From the NCBI RefSeq assembly GCF_000468535.1, contig NZ_AUQY01000002.1:536888-600887 (forward strand): DNA of 64,000 bases. Reading direction: 5' to 3'. The position numbers and the translations under genes are program-made. Every line of letters begins with the position of its first letter. The stretch's first letter is position 1. Below the pieces are notes generated by a model, which worked only from the letters and a program-made list of their open reading frames with translations, made no database searches and was not told the origin of the DNA. This document shows positions 8,875 to 18,091 of this stretch, one piece after another. This DNA comes from Peptoniphilus mikwangii (GTDB taxonomy: Bacteria > Bacillota > Clostridia > Tissierellales > Peptoniphilaceae).

Positions 8875-11800
8875 TTATTTTGATTGTTTTTTACTTCTGT
8901 ATTCGATTAGTGCCAGTAATGTTCCTGCCGCTAACATCAATCCGATATATAGAGATATGTTTGTTATATCTCCTGTCTTTGGTATTGTCTTGTTTATGTT
9001 TACTTTCGGTTTGTTGTTTGGTATGTCAGGTACTTTCTTTTCCGGTATTATCGAATTGTTCGGTTTTTCAGGATTCTTTGGTGTGGGCTCTTTTGGTGTC
9101 GGATTGTTTGGTGTCGGTGTTGGAGGTGTTTTCGGGTCTTCTTTTTCATTGGTTATTGTGAAGCCGTCTATCATATTTCCTCCATAGACTACTTTATACA
9201 GTTCCCCGTCAAATAAAATTGTATTGCCGTTTTCTCCAATTTCTTTAACTGTGTATCTGTAGTAGTCTGTGCTTCCGAGTCCGTTTGCCACTTCAAGGTT
9301 TTTGAATACTCCGCTCCAGTTATTGCTTGCACTTAGTTCAAGTGTTCTTCCTGTAGCTTTTCCGTCTTTGTATAGTTCTACTATGATTTTATTTGTTGGC
9401 GGAATGATTGAGCTTCCGTTACTGTTTACCCATAGCTTTGTTACCTTGACTTCTCTTGTAGGTGGTTCCATTGGTGTCCATGGTCTTTCTTTTTGATTAG
9501 TTATAGTGAATCCGTCTTTCATGTTTCCTGTATAACTTACGTTAAACCACTTACCGTCGAATTTTATTGAGCCTGCTGTTTCGCCTACTTCTTTAACTGT
9601 GTATTTATAGTAGTCTGTACTTCCAAGTCCGTTTGCTACTTCAAGTTTCTTAAATACTCCGCTCCAATTATTACTTTCGCTTAGTTCAAGTGTTTTTCCT
9701 GTAGCTTTTCCGTCTTTGTATAGTTCTACTATAATTTTATTTGTCGGCGGAACTATTGGATTTCCGTTACTGTTTACCCATAGCTTTGTTACCTTGATAT
9801 CTCTTGTAGGCGGTATCATCGGTGTCCATGGTGTTTTTTCCTTATTAGTAACTGTAAGGCCATCTTTCATTGTTCCACCATAAGTTACTCCATACCACTT
9901 GCCCTCAAACTGAATTGCAAAACCACTTTCTCCAACTTCTTTAACTGTATATTTATGAATTGCTCCACCCAAAGTTGCTGATACAGGTAGTTTCTTGAAT
10001 TCGCCTGTCCAGTTGTTGGCCTTTGTTAGGTTTAACTTTGTTCCTGTAGCTACTCCATCCTTGTATAGTTCTACTTCTATCTTTTCTACAGGAGCATTTA
10101 GGTTATTGTTGTCCTTATCCTTCCAAACTTTAGTAACCTTTAAATCTCTAAAAGGTGGTTCCATCGGTGTCCATGGTTTAAGTTTCTTATTAGTTACAGT
10201 CAATCCTGTTTGTTGGTCTCCACCGTAAGTAACCTTGTACCAGTTGCCCTCAAGTTGTATATTGTTTCCGTTTTCGCCTACTTCTTTAACTGTGTAAACA
10301 TAATCAATTCCATTTTCATCTGTTTTATTAAGATTTGTCCAAGTATGAGTTGTAGTTCCATTTGTCAGTTCAACCGGAGCGCCTTCTTTTTGTCCATTTT
10401 TTAAAAGTTGTAATTTAATGGTAGGATAATTTTCTGTTATACCTTCCCATTTTTTCGTTACTTTTACTTCTATTTTATTTTGTGTATTCTTAATTATACA
10501 AGTTCCTATTGAATCTACTCCATAGCTAACTGTATATCCATTCGGTACGGTTTTTTCTACTACCCTGTACTCAATAAGTGAACCGTCCGGTGCATATTTA
10601 TCCAAGTCTTTAAATGTATGTTTCCAATTTCCGGCTGCATTAAGTTCTTTTTCTTGAAGTACAGTTTCATCGCCAACTTTCTTAAGTTGTACAGTTACGG
10701 AATTTCCTACTGCACCGACCCATCTCTTTTCTACAGAAACATCGACTTTCTCTACATTTTTATTTGTGATTACAAAGCCGTTTTCCATTGAACCTGAAAC
10801 AGATACTTCATATCCATTCGGTACGGTTTTTTCAACTACTTCGTATTTGATTTCTGTTCCATCATTTTCATATTTTGGTAAGTTTGTAAATGTATGTTTC
10901 CAGTTGTCGCTTGCTTTTAATTCATATTCTTGTAAAACATCGTTACTTCCAACTTTTTTAAGCTCTACAAGAACAGAATCTTTGGCAGGTCCAACCCATT
11001 TCTTTTCTACAGAAACTTCTACCTTTTCTTCAGGTTTATTTTCTATAGTTTTGAGTGCGATTTTGTTATCTCCAAAGTCACTAACTTTGACTTCAATAGG
11101 CTCTTTTAAACGTTGGTAACCTTTAGGAGCTTCGGTCTCAACAAGCTTGTACTCATCTTTGAGTAGATTTCCAATTTCACCACTTCCATTTGAATCTGTA
11201 GTAATTGTTCCGACTGTTTGATTGTTGCGAACACGAATAACATCAAACTTTGCACCGGCTAAGGGTGTATTATCCTTACCTGTCTTTAGCACCTGGATTT
11301 TATATACATATCCTTCTCCAACACCGCCGGCTTCTTTTATTTGATAGGAGGCACTAATCTCATGATCGCCGCCACCAGTTGTAAGTTCCGCTTTGTTTTT
11401 AATTATTTCACCGGCTAAGGGTTGATAGCTCAGTTTCACGTCATAGAGAATTTGGAAGCCTCTTTTTTCCTCTGTTTCAGGAACGTCACCTACATCAATT
11501 GTAAGACGGTTCCCCGTAAATTTGATTCTGCCTTCATTCTTAAATTTTTCAGTGACATTCGTTTGACCTTCAAGCAAAAAAGTATTTCCGAGATTTTTCC
11601 ACTTACCCTGCAATATTCGGATGGAACCTTCAACATATTGGACACCCGGAGACAGAATTGTGTCAACAAGCTTTGCCCTCTCCAGAATATTGTTATCTTG
11701 ATTGATCCGTATGTCGTAATGTCCAATGGTTTTATCACTTTGATCCATCCAACCCGTTTTGGTTAATGGTTGGTTGGTAACTTGTGGAGGTTTATAGTTA

Positions 11801-12327
11801 ACACTCCCTGCGGGGATGATTGTTCCGTTAACCGTAAGAGTGACCGGAATTTTACCTGTTTGAGTTTGCGTATACATATTAACGTTAGCGTTAAAGTAAA
11901 ATGAGCCATGAGTACCGGAATGCTCTTCCGCGTATTTCGTGTATGTGAGAACAATTCTTCCGGGATTTTCATTATAGAGCTTTCCTGTGGCAATTAAGTT
12001 ATCGCCATCCTTAATCTCAAAGTAATCGGGAGATGCAGTCTTAAATCCTACCGGCAGGGTCATCGTAGTAGTATCACCCTCTTTTACTATATTGTCCGGC
12101 AATGTATATTCAGCGTATATCCGAAAGGATTCCCATGGACCAATCACAGCGCCTTCTGTAAAAGGGTTTCCCTGATCATCTGTAATCCATGCCTTGGTAA
12201 TTACATTCCCCGGTACTTCTCCTGCATATACCATACTGCCGGTTTGTGTCGGTACAAAAACTCCACACAGCATTAAAAAAACCAAGAAAAAAATTATTGT
12301 TTTTTGTAATTTTGTTTTCTGTCCCAT
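8875..12327 (-). CDS. LPXTG-like surface adhesin with collagen-binding-type head and Cna-B repeats
   Basis: A 1150-aa wall protein. It has a signal peptide, then an N-terminal adhesion head (about residues 40-330) of the collagen-adhesin type. A SpaA-like domain follows (about 340-430, TPLAGAKFDVI), then six Cna-B domains, each starting with a V-KKW/TKLW strand and ending ITNxK. The Lys, Glu (VKEVGE) and Asn of each suggest internal isopeptide bonds. A Pro-rich wall spanner, the sorting motif IPKTG, a hydrophobic helix and a basic tail end the protein. The frame opens 11 codons earlier at TTG, but the ATG at 12327 has GGAAGGAG about 10 nt upstream and is preferred. It probably mediates host attachment. 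Confidence 0.93.
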   Translation of the reverse strand: MGQKTKLQKTIIFFLVFLMLCGVFVPTQTGSMVYAGEVPGNVITKAWITDDQGNPFTEGAVIGPWESFRIYAEYTLPDNIVKEGDTTTMTLPVGFKTASPDYFEIKDGDNLIATGKLYNENPGRIVLTYTKYAEEHSGTHGSFYFNANVNMYTQTQTGKIPVTLTVNGTIIPAGSVNYKPPQVTNQPLTKTGWMDQSDKTIGHYDIRINQDNNILERAKLVDTILSPGVQYVEGSIRILQGKWKNLGNTFLLEGQTNVTEKFKNEGRIKFTGNRLTIDVGDVPETEEKRGFQILYDVKLSYQPLAGEIIKNKAELTTGGGDHEISASYQIKEAGGVGEGYVYKIQVLKTGKDNTPLAGAKFDVIRVRNNQTVGTITTDSNGSGEIGNLLKDEYKLVETEAPKGYQRLKEPIEVKVSDFGDNKIALKTIENKPEEKVEVSVEKKWVGPAKDSVLVELKKVGSNDVLQEYELKASDNWKHTFTNLPKYENDGTEIKYEVVEKTVPNGYEVSVSGSMENGFVITNKNVEKVDVSVEKRWVGAVGNSVTVQLKKVGDETVLQEKELNAAGNWKHTFKDLDKYAPDGSLIEYRVVEKTVPNGYTVSYGVDSIGTCIIKNTQNKIEVKVTKKWEGITENYPTIKLQLLKNGQKEGAPVELTNGTTTHTWTNLNKTDENGIDYVYTVKEVGENGNNIQLEGNWYKVTYGGDQQTGLTVTNKKLKPWTPMEPPFRDLKVTKVWKDKDNNNLNAPVEKIEVELYKDGVATGTKLNLTKANNWTGEFKKLPVSATLGGAIHKYTVKEVGESGFAIQFEGKWYGVTYGGTMKDGLTVTNKEKTPWTPMIPPTRDIKVTKLWVNSNGNPIVPPTNKIIVELYKDGKATGKTLELSESNNWSGVFKKLEVANGLGSTDYYKYTVKEVGETAGSIKFDGKWFNVSYTGNMKDGFTITNQKERPWTPMEPPTREVKVTKLWVNSNGSSIIPPTNKIIVELYKDGKATGRTLELSASNNWSGVFKNLEVANGLGSTDYYRYTVKEIGENGNTILFDGELYKVVYGGNMIDGFTITNEKEDPKTPPTPTPNNPTPKEPTPKNPEKPNNSIIPEKKVPDIPNNKPKVNINKTIPKTGDITNISLYIGLMLAAGTLLALIEYRSKKQSK
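9125..10165 (-). repeat. In-frame tandem Cna-B repeats (348/348/345 bp)
   Basis: Three consecutive units end in the same linker (PWTPMEPP or PWTPMIPP); the 'ggtgtcca' landmark occurs at 9473, 9821 and 10166, giving 116, 116 and 115 codons. The first two units are nearly identical at DNA level, so copy number can change by recombination without breaking the frame. Confidence 0.8.
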
Positions 12328-12596
12328 TAATTTTTTATTCTCCTTCCTTGTTTTTTTCAAAGTTTGCTATTTAATTTTGGAAATAGACTTAAATTTTAAT
12401 TTACAGTTAATCTATAAATTAAATATTACCTCCTCATATCAAAAATCCATATTAAATCGCACAACAATTTTATTGTAGTCATAATATCATAAAATTACAG
12501 CAAAATCTATTATTATTTACGCTTAAAGTATACTTTTTTACAGCAATCAAATACATGTGATACACTTTTAAAAAGTCAGTAGGGCAATGTTTCTTT
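12328..12596. other. AT-rich upstream region of the adhesin gene
   Basis: No gene is supported here. A second strong AGGAGG site (12429-12434, minus strand) is followed by no usable start codon. No convincing -35/-10 pair was found by eye, so the promoter position is open. Confidence 0.4.
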
Positions 12597-12752
12597 GTCA
12601 TTTCGACTGAAGTCCCATTGACTTACCACCCTTGTCATTTCGACTGAAGGCGAAGCTGGAATGGAGAAATTTAATTTCAATGCCACAAAAGAAAAGATCT
12701 CTCCGCTTCAATTCACTGCACTACGTTCCGTTCATTTCCGGTCGAGATGACA
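12597..12752. repeat. Dispersed intergenic repeat, copy 4
   Basis: Modules 'gtcatttcgactgaag', 'ggaatggagaaattt', 'aagatctctccgcttcaatt' and 'ttccggtcgagatgaca' are joined. The 'attcactgcactacgttccg' segment matches the reverse complement of part of the 983-1200 block. Confidence 0.7.
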
Positions 12753-12766
12753 AGGCATTATAAAAA

Positions 12767-12918
12767 CAACCCAAAAGCGTTTTAAGGGTGTAATGGGGGA
12801 GAGGGAGAATCGCAACTCCCTTCGCCCCCTCACAATAATAAAAGAAGTGTAAGTATGGTAAATGATGATATGAAAGAGATCTCTCCATGCACACCTTCGG
12901 TGTTTAGTCGAGATAACA
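12767..12918 (+). repeat. Long repeat unit, right flank of adhesin gene
   Basis: Same unit and orientation as 8585-8753, from 'caacccaaaagcgttttaag' to 'tttagtcgagataaca', with one internal 12-bp deletion. Together the two units bracket the whole adhesin gene as direct repeats about 4.2 kb apart. Confidence 0.8.
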
Positions 12919-12922
12919 GGAG

Positions 12923-13030
12923 GGAATAAATTTCTCCTCTTCGGTCGAGATGACACTACTCTTTTGTCATTTCGACTGTAGTCCCGAAGGGACGGAACGG
13001 AGAAATCTCATCTCAATTCAAGAGATGACA
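12923..13030. repeat. Dispersed intergenic repeat, copy 5
   Basis: Two further modules, 'cggtcgagatgacac' and 'gtcatttcgactgtagtccc', are followed by 'acggagaaatctcatctc'. They lie next to the 3' end of the aldehyde dehydrogenase gene. Confidence 0.65.
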
Positions 13031-13062
13031 GAGCAATATAAAAAACATCCATATATTATACA

Positions 13063-14442
13063 TTACATCATGCCTTTTATTTTTTTAAACTTTGCTTCAT
13101 TAAACGGAGCATATCTGAATGGTAAATCAAAGATTGTTTTATTCCTTACAACTCCTTTTTTATGGCTTAATATGTCAAATCCACTCTTTCCATGATAAGC
13201 CCCCATTCCACTGTAACCGACGCCACCAAATGGCATATGATGGTTTGCAGTCTGAAGAATTACATCATTCACGCATCCCCCTCCATAAGAAATACTGTGA
13301 ATAATATAATCCGAATTTTTCTTTTCCTGTGAAAAAATATAGCATGCCAATGGCTTTTCTCGTTTTTTAATTGTATGAATCACTTCGTTTATATCATCAT
13401 ACTCAATAACAGGCAGTAAAGGTCCGAATATCTCTTCCTTCATGATTTCATGGTTGAAATCCACATCGGGAAAAATAGTAGGTCCAATCTTTCGCTCTTT
13501 ATCGTTCTTTTGACCGCCAATTATATTTTTCTCCGTTTTTATGAGATTCAATAGTCTCTTATAGTGACGCTCATTAATGATTCTCGGATATGTCTCATTA
13601 TTTACAGCATCAGAGTATCTTAATACGATTTCTTCTTGCAAAACCTTAATAAATGCATCTTTTATGCTGCTATGCACCACAACATAGTCAATTGATACAC
13701 ATGTCTGTCCTGCATTTAATAATTTCCCCCATGCAATACGTTTTGCCGCAAGTTCGATATCTGCCGTCTCATCAATAATACATGGACTTTTCCCGCCCAA
13801 CTCTAAGGAAACAGGAATAAGATTATCACTTGCTGCACGCATTATAATTTTCCCCACTCTCGGGCTTCCTGTAAAAAATATGTAATCATACTTCTGATAA
13901 AGTACCTCATCATAATCAATATTTGCATCTACACAAAAAATATAGTTTTCTTCAAATGTTTCGTTAATAATTTTTTCAATAACCTTTGACGTATGGCTGC
14001 TCTCTTTTGAACATTTGATAACCGCACAATTTCCCGACACAATCGCAGCTACTAATGGTGCAATTGCCAGATTGAACGGATAATTCCATGGTGACATAAT
14101 AAGTACAACACCATATGGTTCAGAATAAATATAATTTCTTGCCGGAAATGTACTGAGAGTTCCCTTTACTCTCTGTGGTCTACTCCATTTCTTCACATTT
14201 TTCAGTGCTTCATGTATTTCACCATATACCATTGCAATTTCCGTCATATACGCCTCCGCTTTAGATTTTGAAAGATCTTCATATAATGAGGAAAGGATAA
14301 CTTCCTCATGGTCTTCGATTACCTTTTTCAACTTCTGCAACATCTCGATTCTATATGCAACAGGCTTTGTTGTATTGGTGTTAAAAAAATTTTTCTGTTT
14401 TTCAACAATATTTTTTAATTCTATATTTTTCTTTTCCATCAT
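13063..14442 (-). CDS. Aldehyde dehydrogenase (class 3 type)
   Basis: The 459-aa NAD(P)-dependent enzyme oxidises aldehydes to acids. It has the catalytic Glu in LELGGKSPCII near residue 212, the catalytic Cys in NAGQTCVSIDYV near 245, a FTGSPRVGKI cofactor-binding loop, and the EEIFGPLLPVIEY and MPFGGVGYSGMG motifs. The length and lack of a long N-terminal extension match the class 3/YwdH group acting on medium-chain or aromatic aldehydes. Two tandem ATGs are present; AGGAG lies about 10 nt upstream of the first. It appears to be a single-gene unit. Confidence 0.92.
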   Translation of the reverse strand: MMEKKNIELKNIVEKQKNFFNTNTTKPVAYRIEMLQKLKKVIEDHEEVILSSLYEDLSKSKAEAYMTEIAMVYGEIHEALKNVKKWSRPQRVKGTLSTFPARNYIYSEPYGVVLIMSPWNYPFNLAIAPLVAAIVSGNCAVIKCSKESSHTSKVIEKIINETFEENYIFCVDANIDYDEVLYQKYDYIFFTGSPRVGKIIMRAASDNLIPVSLELGGKSPCIIDETADIELAAKRIAWGKLLNAGQTCVSIDYVVVHSSIKDAFIKVLQEEIVLRYSDAVNNETYPRIINERHYKRLLNLIKTEKNIIGGQKNDKERKIGPTIFPDVDFNHEIMKEEIFGPLLPVIEYDDINEVIHTIKKREKPLACYIFSQEKKNSDYIIHSISYGGGCVNDVILQTANHHMPFGGVGYSGMGAYHGKSGFDILSHKKGVVRNKTIFDLPFRYAPFNEAKFKKIKGMM

Positions 14443-14600
14443 AGGTTATTTCTCCTCATTATATCTCTTTATTCTTTCACCTGCTTAAACGAATTATATC
14501 ATATATTTTTCAAAAATGATTAGGTGTAAAGATTTTCAAAGCGTATACATTTTTCGATTTATTGATGTTTATTTCAATTTTCTTTCCGCTTTTAAACAAC

Positions 14601-14633
14601 AAAAACAGTAAATCAATTTGATTTACCGTTTCC
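14601..14633 (-). terminator. Intrinsic terminator after the small membrane protein gene
   Basis: On the minus strand GGTAAATCA pairs with TGATTTACT across a 3-4 nt loop and is followed by GTTTTTG. It lies about 65 bp beyond the stop codon of the gene at 14698. Confidence 0.65.
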
Positions 14634-14697
14634 TAAACTTACTATATTTATTAAGTTGTTCAGCTCTGCAAATTTGAATTTATTGATATAATTAATA

Positions 14698-14994
14698 CTA
14701 AATTAAAGCCGAATAAAATGGAATCAGCAAATGAAGTAAAATTATCCACAATCCATAAATACCACCCATCAAAGCTCCGAGTGTCAACAATGAAATTACC
14801 ATTAAATTCAAAATTATAGCCACAGCCTTATAAATCTTTGATTTAGACAAAATACAAACTATAATGCAACCGTAAAAGCCACACCACAGCCAGTTATACA
14901 AATGACCGACATTAATACCGTTAAAATCCATTAGAGTTACTATCGGTAAAATAGCACTGAGAATTATCCCGACATACTTACATCCTTTTTTCAT
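14698..14994 (-). CDS. Small membrane protein, unknown
   Basis: A 98-aa protein with three to four hydrophobic segments (about residues 7-24, 32-47, 54-75 and 77-95) and very few charged residues. I do not recognise a family. The frame opens five codons earlier, but the ATG at 14994 sits directly after GGTGGAGGAGT and is the better start. It stands alone, with its own terminator and a bidirectional terminator upstream. Confidence 0.65.
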   Translation of the reverse strand: MKKGCKYVGIILSAILPIVTLMDFNGINVGHLYNWLWCGFYGCIIVCILSKSKIYKAVAIILNLMVISLLTLGALMGGIYGLWIILLHLLIPFYSALI

Positions 14995-15252
14995 ACTCCT
15001 CCACCTCAAATTGAAATTTTTTTCTCTAAATATTTGCCGGTATTATATCATATTTCAGCTTCGTTTATAAGTTTAAACAAAAAATACGGACTTATTGTTT
15101 GCTCTGTCTGTTCAGAGCATATTACTTATAACTGTTTATTTTGAAACTCTATTGTGTTTATAAAAATATTTTTCTGCAATATAATTTTTCATAATAAAGT
15201 ATGTGGTTTTTATTTTCTGCATTTTTCGTACTCAAGTGTCTAAAACTATAAC

Positions 15253-15288
15253 AAAAAATCTGCCGACTACACAAGCCGGCAGATTTTT
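15253..15288. terminator. Bidirectional terminator
   Basis: AAAATCTGCCG pairs with CGGCAGATTTT around an 11-nt loop, with A and T tracts on both sides. It ends the protease operon on the minus strand. The rest of the 14995-15346 gap is AT-rich and shows no gene. Confidence 0.8.
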
Positions 15289-15346
15289 ACTTAACACTGT
15301 ATACTTAATCTTATACTATTCGGTAAATATAGATATTTTATCTTTC

Positions 15347-16300
15347 TCAACATGATAGGCCGAATTGCTTAGTGTCTATCCATTCCATTGAAATAATAGA
15401 CCAGAAATCTTCTGCAAGTCCGTCCAATATATAATCATATGGAATCCAGCCATAACCGTTTTGTCCCCAAGTTTTTCCCCATGAATTTCGTATCATCAAA
15501 GCTCCCTTTGTTTTCTCATTATTCTTTGTATTAATAATAACTTTATCATCATCATAGCCCACTGCCATCACAGCATGCCCCCATTCCGCCTGTTCATTTT
15601 TACAAGGATATGGAATTGAGCCCGGAGAATCCGAATTCTCAAAAGATGGAAAGCCAAAAAATCCGAACACGGACGGAATACCTGCGGCTAAATATGTCTT
15701 TACATTTCTTAGAACATCTTTTTTCGACGTTCTTTTACCAAGCGGGTCATGACAGAAGTAATTAATAGCCGAGTAATGATTTGCAAGCGAATAGAGGAAA
15801 GCATCGGGTTCGCTGTCCCAATCCGGATTCACATTTTTTCCGTCAAATGTGTACGGAAAATATTTTTCATCAGGAACCCCAAACAATACGAGAGCACCCA
15901 TCGCCGAACGAAGCCAAGCTCCCGAATCTCCGGTTGAAAGCATGAGCTTTCTCGTTGCTTTATATACGAATAACCTGGAACCTTCGATATGGGTTCCGTA
16001 TGCTCTCTTTTGAAAATACTCCACCATGCCGACAACGGCGTTTGCCGTACAGGAACCTAAACTAAGCTGATCCTCCACAGGCGAGCACCATTCTCTAAGA
16101 TCAACACTATCGGGAAGGCTGTTTGCGATTTCCGTTTTGTTTGATCCGTTGATACCAAGTTTCATAGAAAGCTCGGATATAACAGGGTGTTCATTCGAGT
16201 AGTCTCTCATATCAGGAAGAGGAGGTAGCCAACCTGTAGTAAGCGGTTCACCGGCCTTATCGCCCATCATAAATCTTCTTTGTCTATAAAATACTTTCAT
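15347..16300 (-). CDS. Papain-like (C1 family) cysteine protease
   Basis: The 317-aa protein has the C1 catalytic set: Gln and Cys in VEDQLSLGSCTANAVV (Cys near residue 81), His in EWGHAVMAVGYDD near 242 and Asn in IRNSWGKTWGQNGYG near 270. It has no signal peptide and no obvious pro-domain; residues 1-60 are a short lead ending PDSVDLREWC. It should therefore work in the cytoplasm or be released by an unknown route. An AAAGGAGGT site precedes the ATG. The gene starts 18 bp after the trypsin-nuclease stop, so the two are one transcript and probably one system. Confidence 0.9.
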   Translation of the reverse strand: MKVFYRQRRFMMGDKAGEPLTTGWLPPLPDMRDYSNEHPVISELSMKLGINGSNKTEIANSLPDSVDLREWCSPVEDQLSLGSCTANAVVGMVEYFQKRAYGTHIEGSRLFVYKATRKLMLSTGDSGAWLRSAMGALVLFGVPDEKYFPYTFDGKNVNPDWDSEPDAFLYSLANHYSAINYFCHDPLGKRTSKKDVLRNVKTYLAAGIPSVFGFFGFPSFENSDSPGSIPYPCKNEQAEWGHAVMAVGYDDDKVIINTKNNEKTKGALMIRNSWGKTWGQNGYGWIPYDYILDGLAEDFWSIISMEWIDTKQFGLSC

Positions 16301-16318
16301 AAATATAATTACCTCCTT

Positions 16319-18091
16319 TTAAAGCTTAATATGTTCCGGAGCTCTAATTGCCATACCTGATGATTCAATGTTTGCAATCGGATCATATTTTGACAGTTCA
16401 CCAAAGTCCAATCCTGTAATTTCCTCTATGCGAGCAACGGGAACCTGATAGGTTTTGTATTCTCCATAGGCAAATTCAAGATTTTCAATCATATTTTTCT
16501 GAGTTTGAAGGTATGCAGTAGCAGACATCTCTCCATTGTCCTTAATCATAACCGCAACTTTCCAAAATTCTGCAGGTATCTTAAATTTTCCTCGATAGAT
16601 CATATCGTCACTTCGAAATATCGGACCGGTGAAAACAGAGACCTTAAGGTTATGATTTTGCGCATTTTGCAAAATATAATTTTCTAAATCAAGCCAAATC
16701 TTTTGATTTAAGTTCTTGTGCTGAGGTGAGCTGTTTGTAAAATGAAAAGTGTCACTATTTGCCTGCATAGCATTATCTCCCCAAACCGGATCCAATCTTC
16801 TTACAAGGTGACCACGATCTAAATCATTTTTAGCGTATAGTTCATCTCCATACTGAGCTTCTTTAGGAATTCTCGGATCGAAGTTCCAATTATCTCCACT
16901 TCTTTTAATATTTTTAGCTTGATTTCCGTCTATATTTACAGCAGTAAAATAAGCAAGGCAACGCGAACGACACATTACAATTGAAAAATGTGTATAATCT
17001 AAAACATAGCTCCCATTGTTCATGCAGGAAACATCCTTCTTCATCTCGTCAGATAGTTGCGGAAGTTCAACCCTGTGCTCCAATCCAAAAAACGTGCTGT
17101 CGTATCCCATATCTCTTTGAGAAGGAGCAGGTTTTGTAGAATCCGGCTCGCTGCAAATATCCAAGTTTGGGAAAATTTCCCTAATGAACATCTTTTCTTC
17201 TGCAGTAAAAGTGTCAAATTTCTTTGCAAAATAATTTGAAATGGAACTGATGCGAATTCCCTCATTTGCAATCCATGCATTCTTTTTATTAGGATTAGAT
17301 ACTCCCGAATGATGAAGAGCTACAACAATCCATTGATCATTAAATACCGGAGACCCTGAGGATCCGGGTTCAGTATCGGTTAGATAGTGTATGAAGTCAT
17401 CAAATATAGAACTGACCTTATTCTCACGGATGGTGACAGCCTTCGGTCCTCCATTTGGATGTTGAATAATGGAAACATATTCTCCCTCAAGAACTTTTCC
17501 CTCTTCAGAAATAAGGTGAAGATGACCAAAATCTTTAGGACTTTTCTCACTTGAAGGATTATTTTTAAGTGCAACCAATGTAAAATCAAGTTCCTCATCT
17601 GTAATAAAAAATTGTTCAGGGTTTAGGCGAAAAGAGCACGTAGTACAAGGCATAAAGTTCACATCATCTTGATAATTAAACTCAGCGAGGGAATTTAGAG
17701 CAGTTTTCATGCTATCAATAACATGATTATTAGTCATCAGTACATTTTCCGAAACTAAAAATCCGGTTCCAGAACCAATAAAACTCCCTTTATCATCACG
17801 AATCTGAATGCGACATATAGAATCTCCGGAATTGATTCCCATCTGCAAGTAGGAAATCGGAAATAGATCACTTTTCCCCATAATCCGCTCCATAGCAATT
17901 GAATCATATTCATTAAGCACCTTTCTTCTTGATTTTAAAATATTATTCTTAATACTCAACTCTTCAACATCAGTATCACTTTTAGAATTATTTTCAACAA
18001 ATCGCTTTAAAGCCTGCTCCTGAATTTGATTCTGTTTTGCTTCAAATCTTTCTTTAGAAATTTCCTTTTCTTCAATAATACCTCGCAACAT
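16319..18091 (-). CDS. Trypsin-like serine protease fused to DNA/RNA non-specific endonuclease
   Basis: A 590-aa fusion. Residues 1-85 are a charged, probably helical lead without signal peptide. Residues ~90-265 are a trypsin-like fold: GTGFLVSENVLMTNNHVID (His near 123), DFTLVAL (Asp near 167) and TEPGSSGSPVF (Ser near 245). Residues ~330-570 are a NUC-type beta-beta-alpha-metal nuclease with DRGHLVRR near 424, preceded by LDYTHFSIVMC and followed by NSSPQHKNLNQKIW. All catalytic residues look intact. The first ATG of the frame lies nine codons upstream, but AAAGGAGTGGTTTT precedes the internal ATG at 18091, which is preferred. Codon use is richer in G and C than the neighbours, which suggests transfer. 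Confidence 0.9.
   Translation of the reverse strand: MLRGIIEEKEISKERFEAKQNQIQEQALKRFVENNSKSDTDVEELSIKNNILKSRRKVLNEYDSIAMERIMGKSDLFPISYLQMGINSGDSICRIQIRDDKGSFIGSGTGFLVSENVLMTNNHVIDSMKTALNSLAEFNYQDDVNFMPCTTCSFRLNPEQFFITDEELDFTLVALKNNPSSEKSPKDFGHLHLISEEGKVLEGEYVSIIQHPNGGPKAVTIRENKVSSIFDDFIHYLTDTEPGSSGSPVFNDQWIVVALHHSGVSNPNKKNAWIANEGIRISSISNYFAKKFDTFTAEEKMFIREIFPNLDICSEPDSTKPAPSQRDMGYDSTFFGLEHRVELPQLSDEMKKDVSCMNNGSYVLDYTHFSIVMCRSRCLAYFTAVNIDGNQAKNIKRSGDNWNFDPRIPKEAQYGDELYAKNDLDRGHLVRRLDPVWGDNAMQANSDTFHFTNSSPQHKNLNQKIWLDLENYILQNAQNHNLKVSVFTGPIFRSDDMIYRGKFKIPAEFWKVAVMIKDNGEMSATAYLQTQKNMIENLEFAYGEYKTYQVPVARIEEITGLDFGELSKYDPIANIESSGMAIRAPEHIKL

Noticed and set aside
8831-9187. Plus-strand open frames opposite the adhesin end
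   Set aside because: They are shadows of the Pro-rich and repeat codons of the adhesin and have no independent support.
9125-10165. CRISPR-like array
   Set aside because: The periodic signal comes from in-frame Cna-B protein repeats, with no short repeat-spacer structure. No CRISPR or cas gene was seen anywhere in the window.
11422-11993. Open frames on both strands inside the adhesin head
   Set aside because: They are out of frame with a clearly coding domain and have no ribosome sites.
15347-18091. Prophage or lysis genes
   Set aside because: Protease and nuclease genes alone do not make a phage; no structural, integrase or lysis genes are adjacent.
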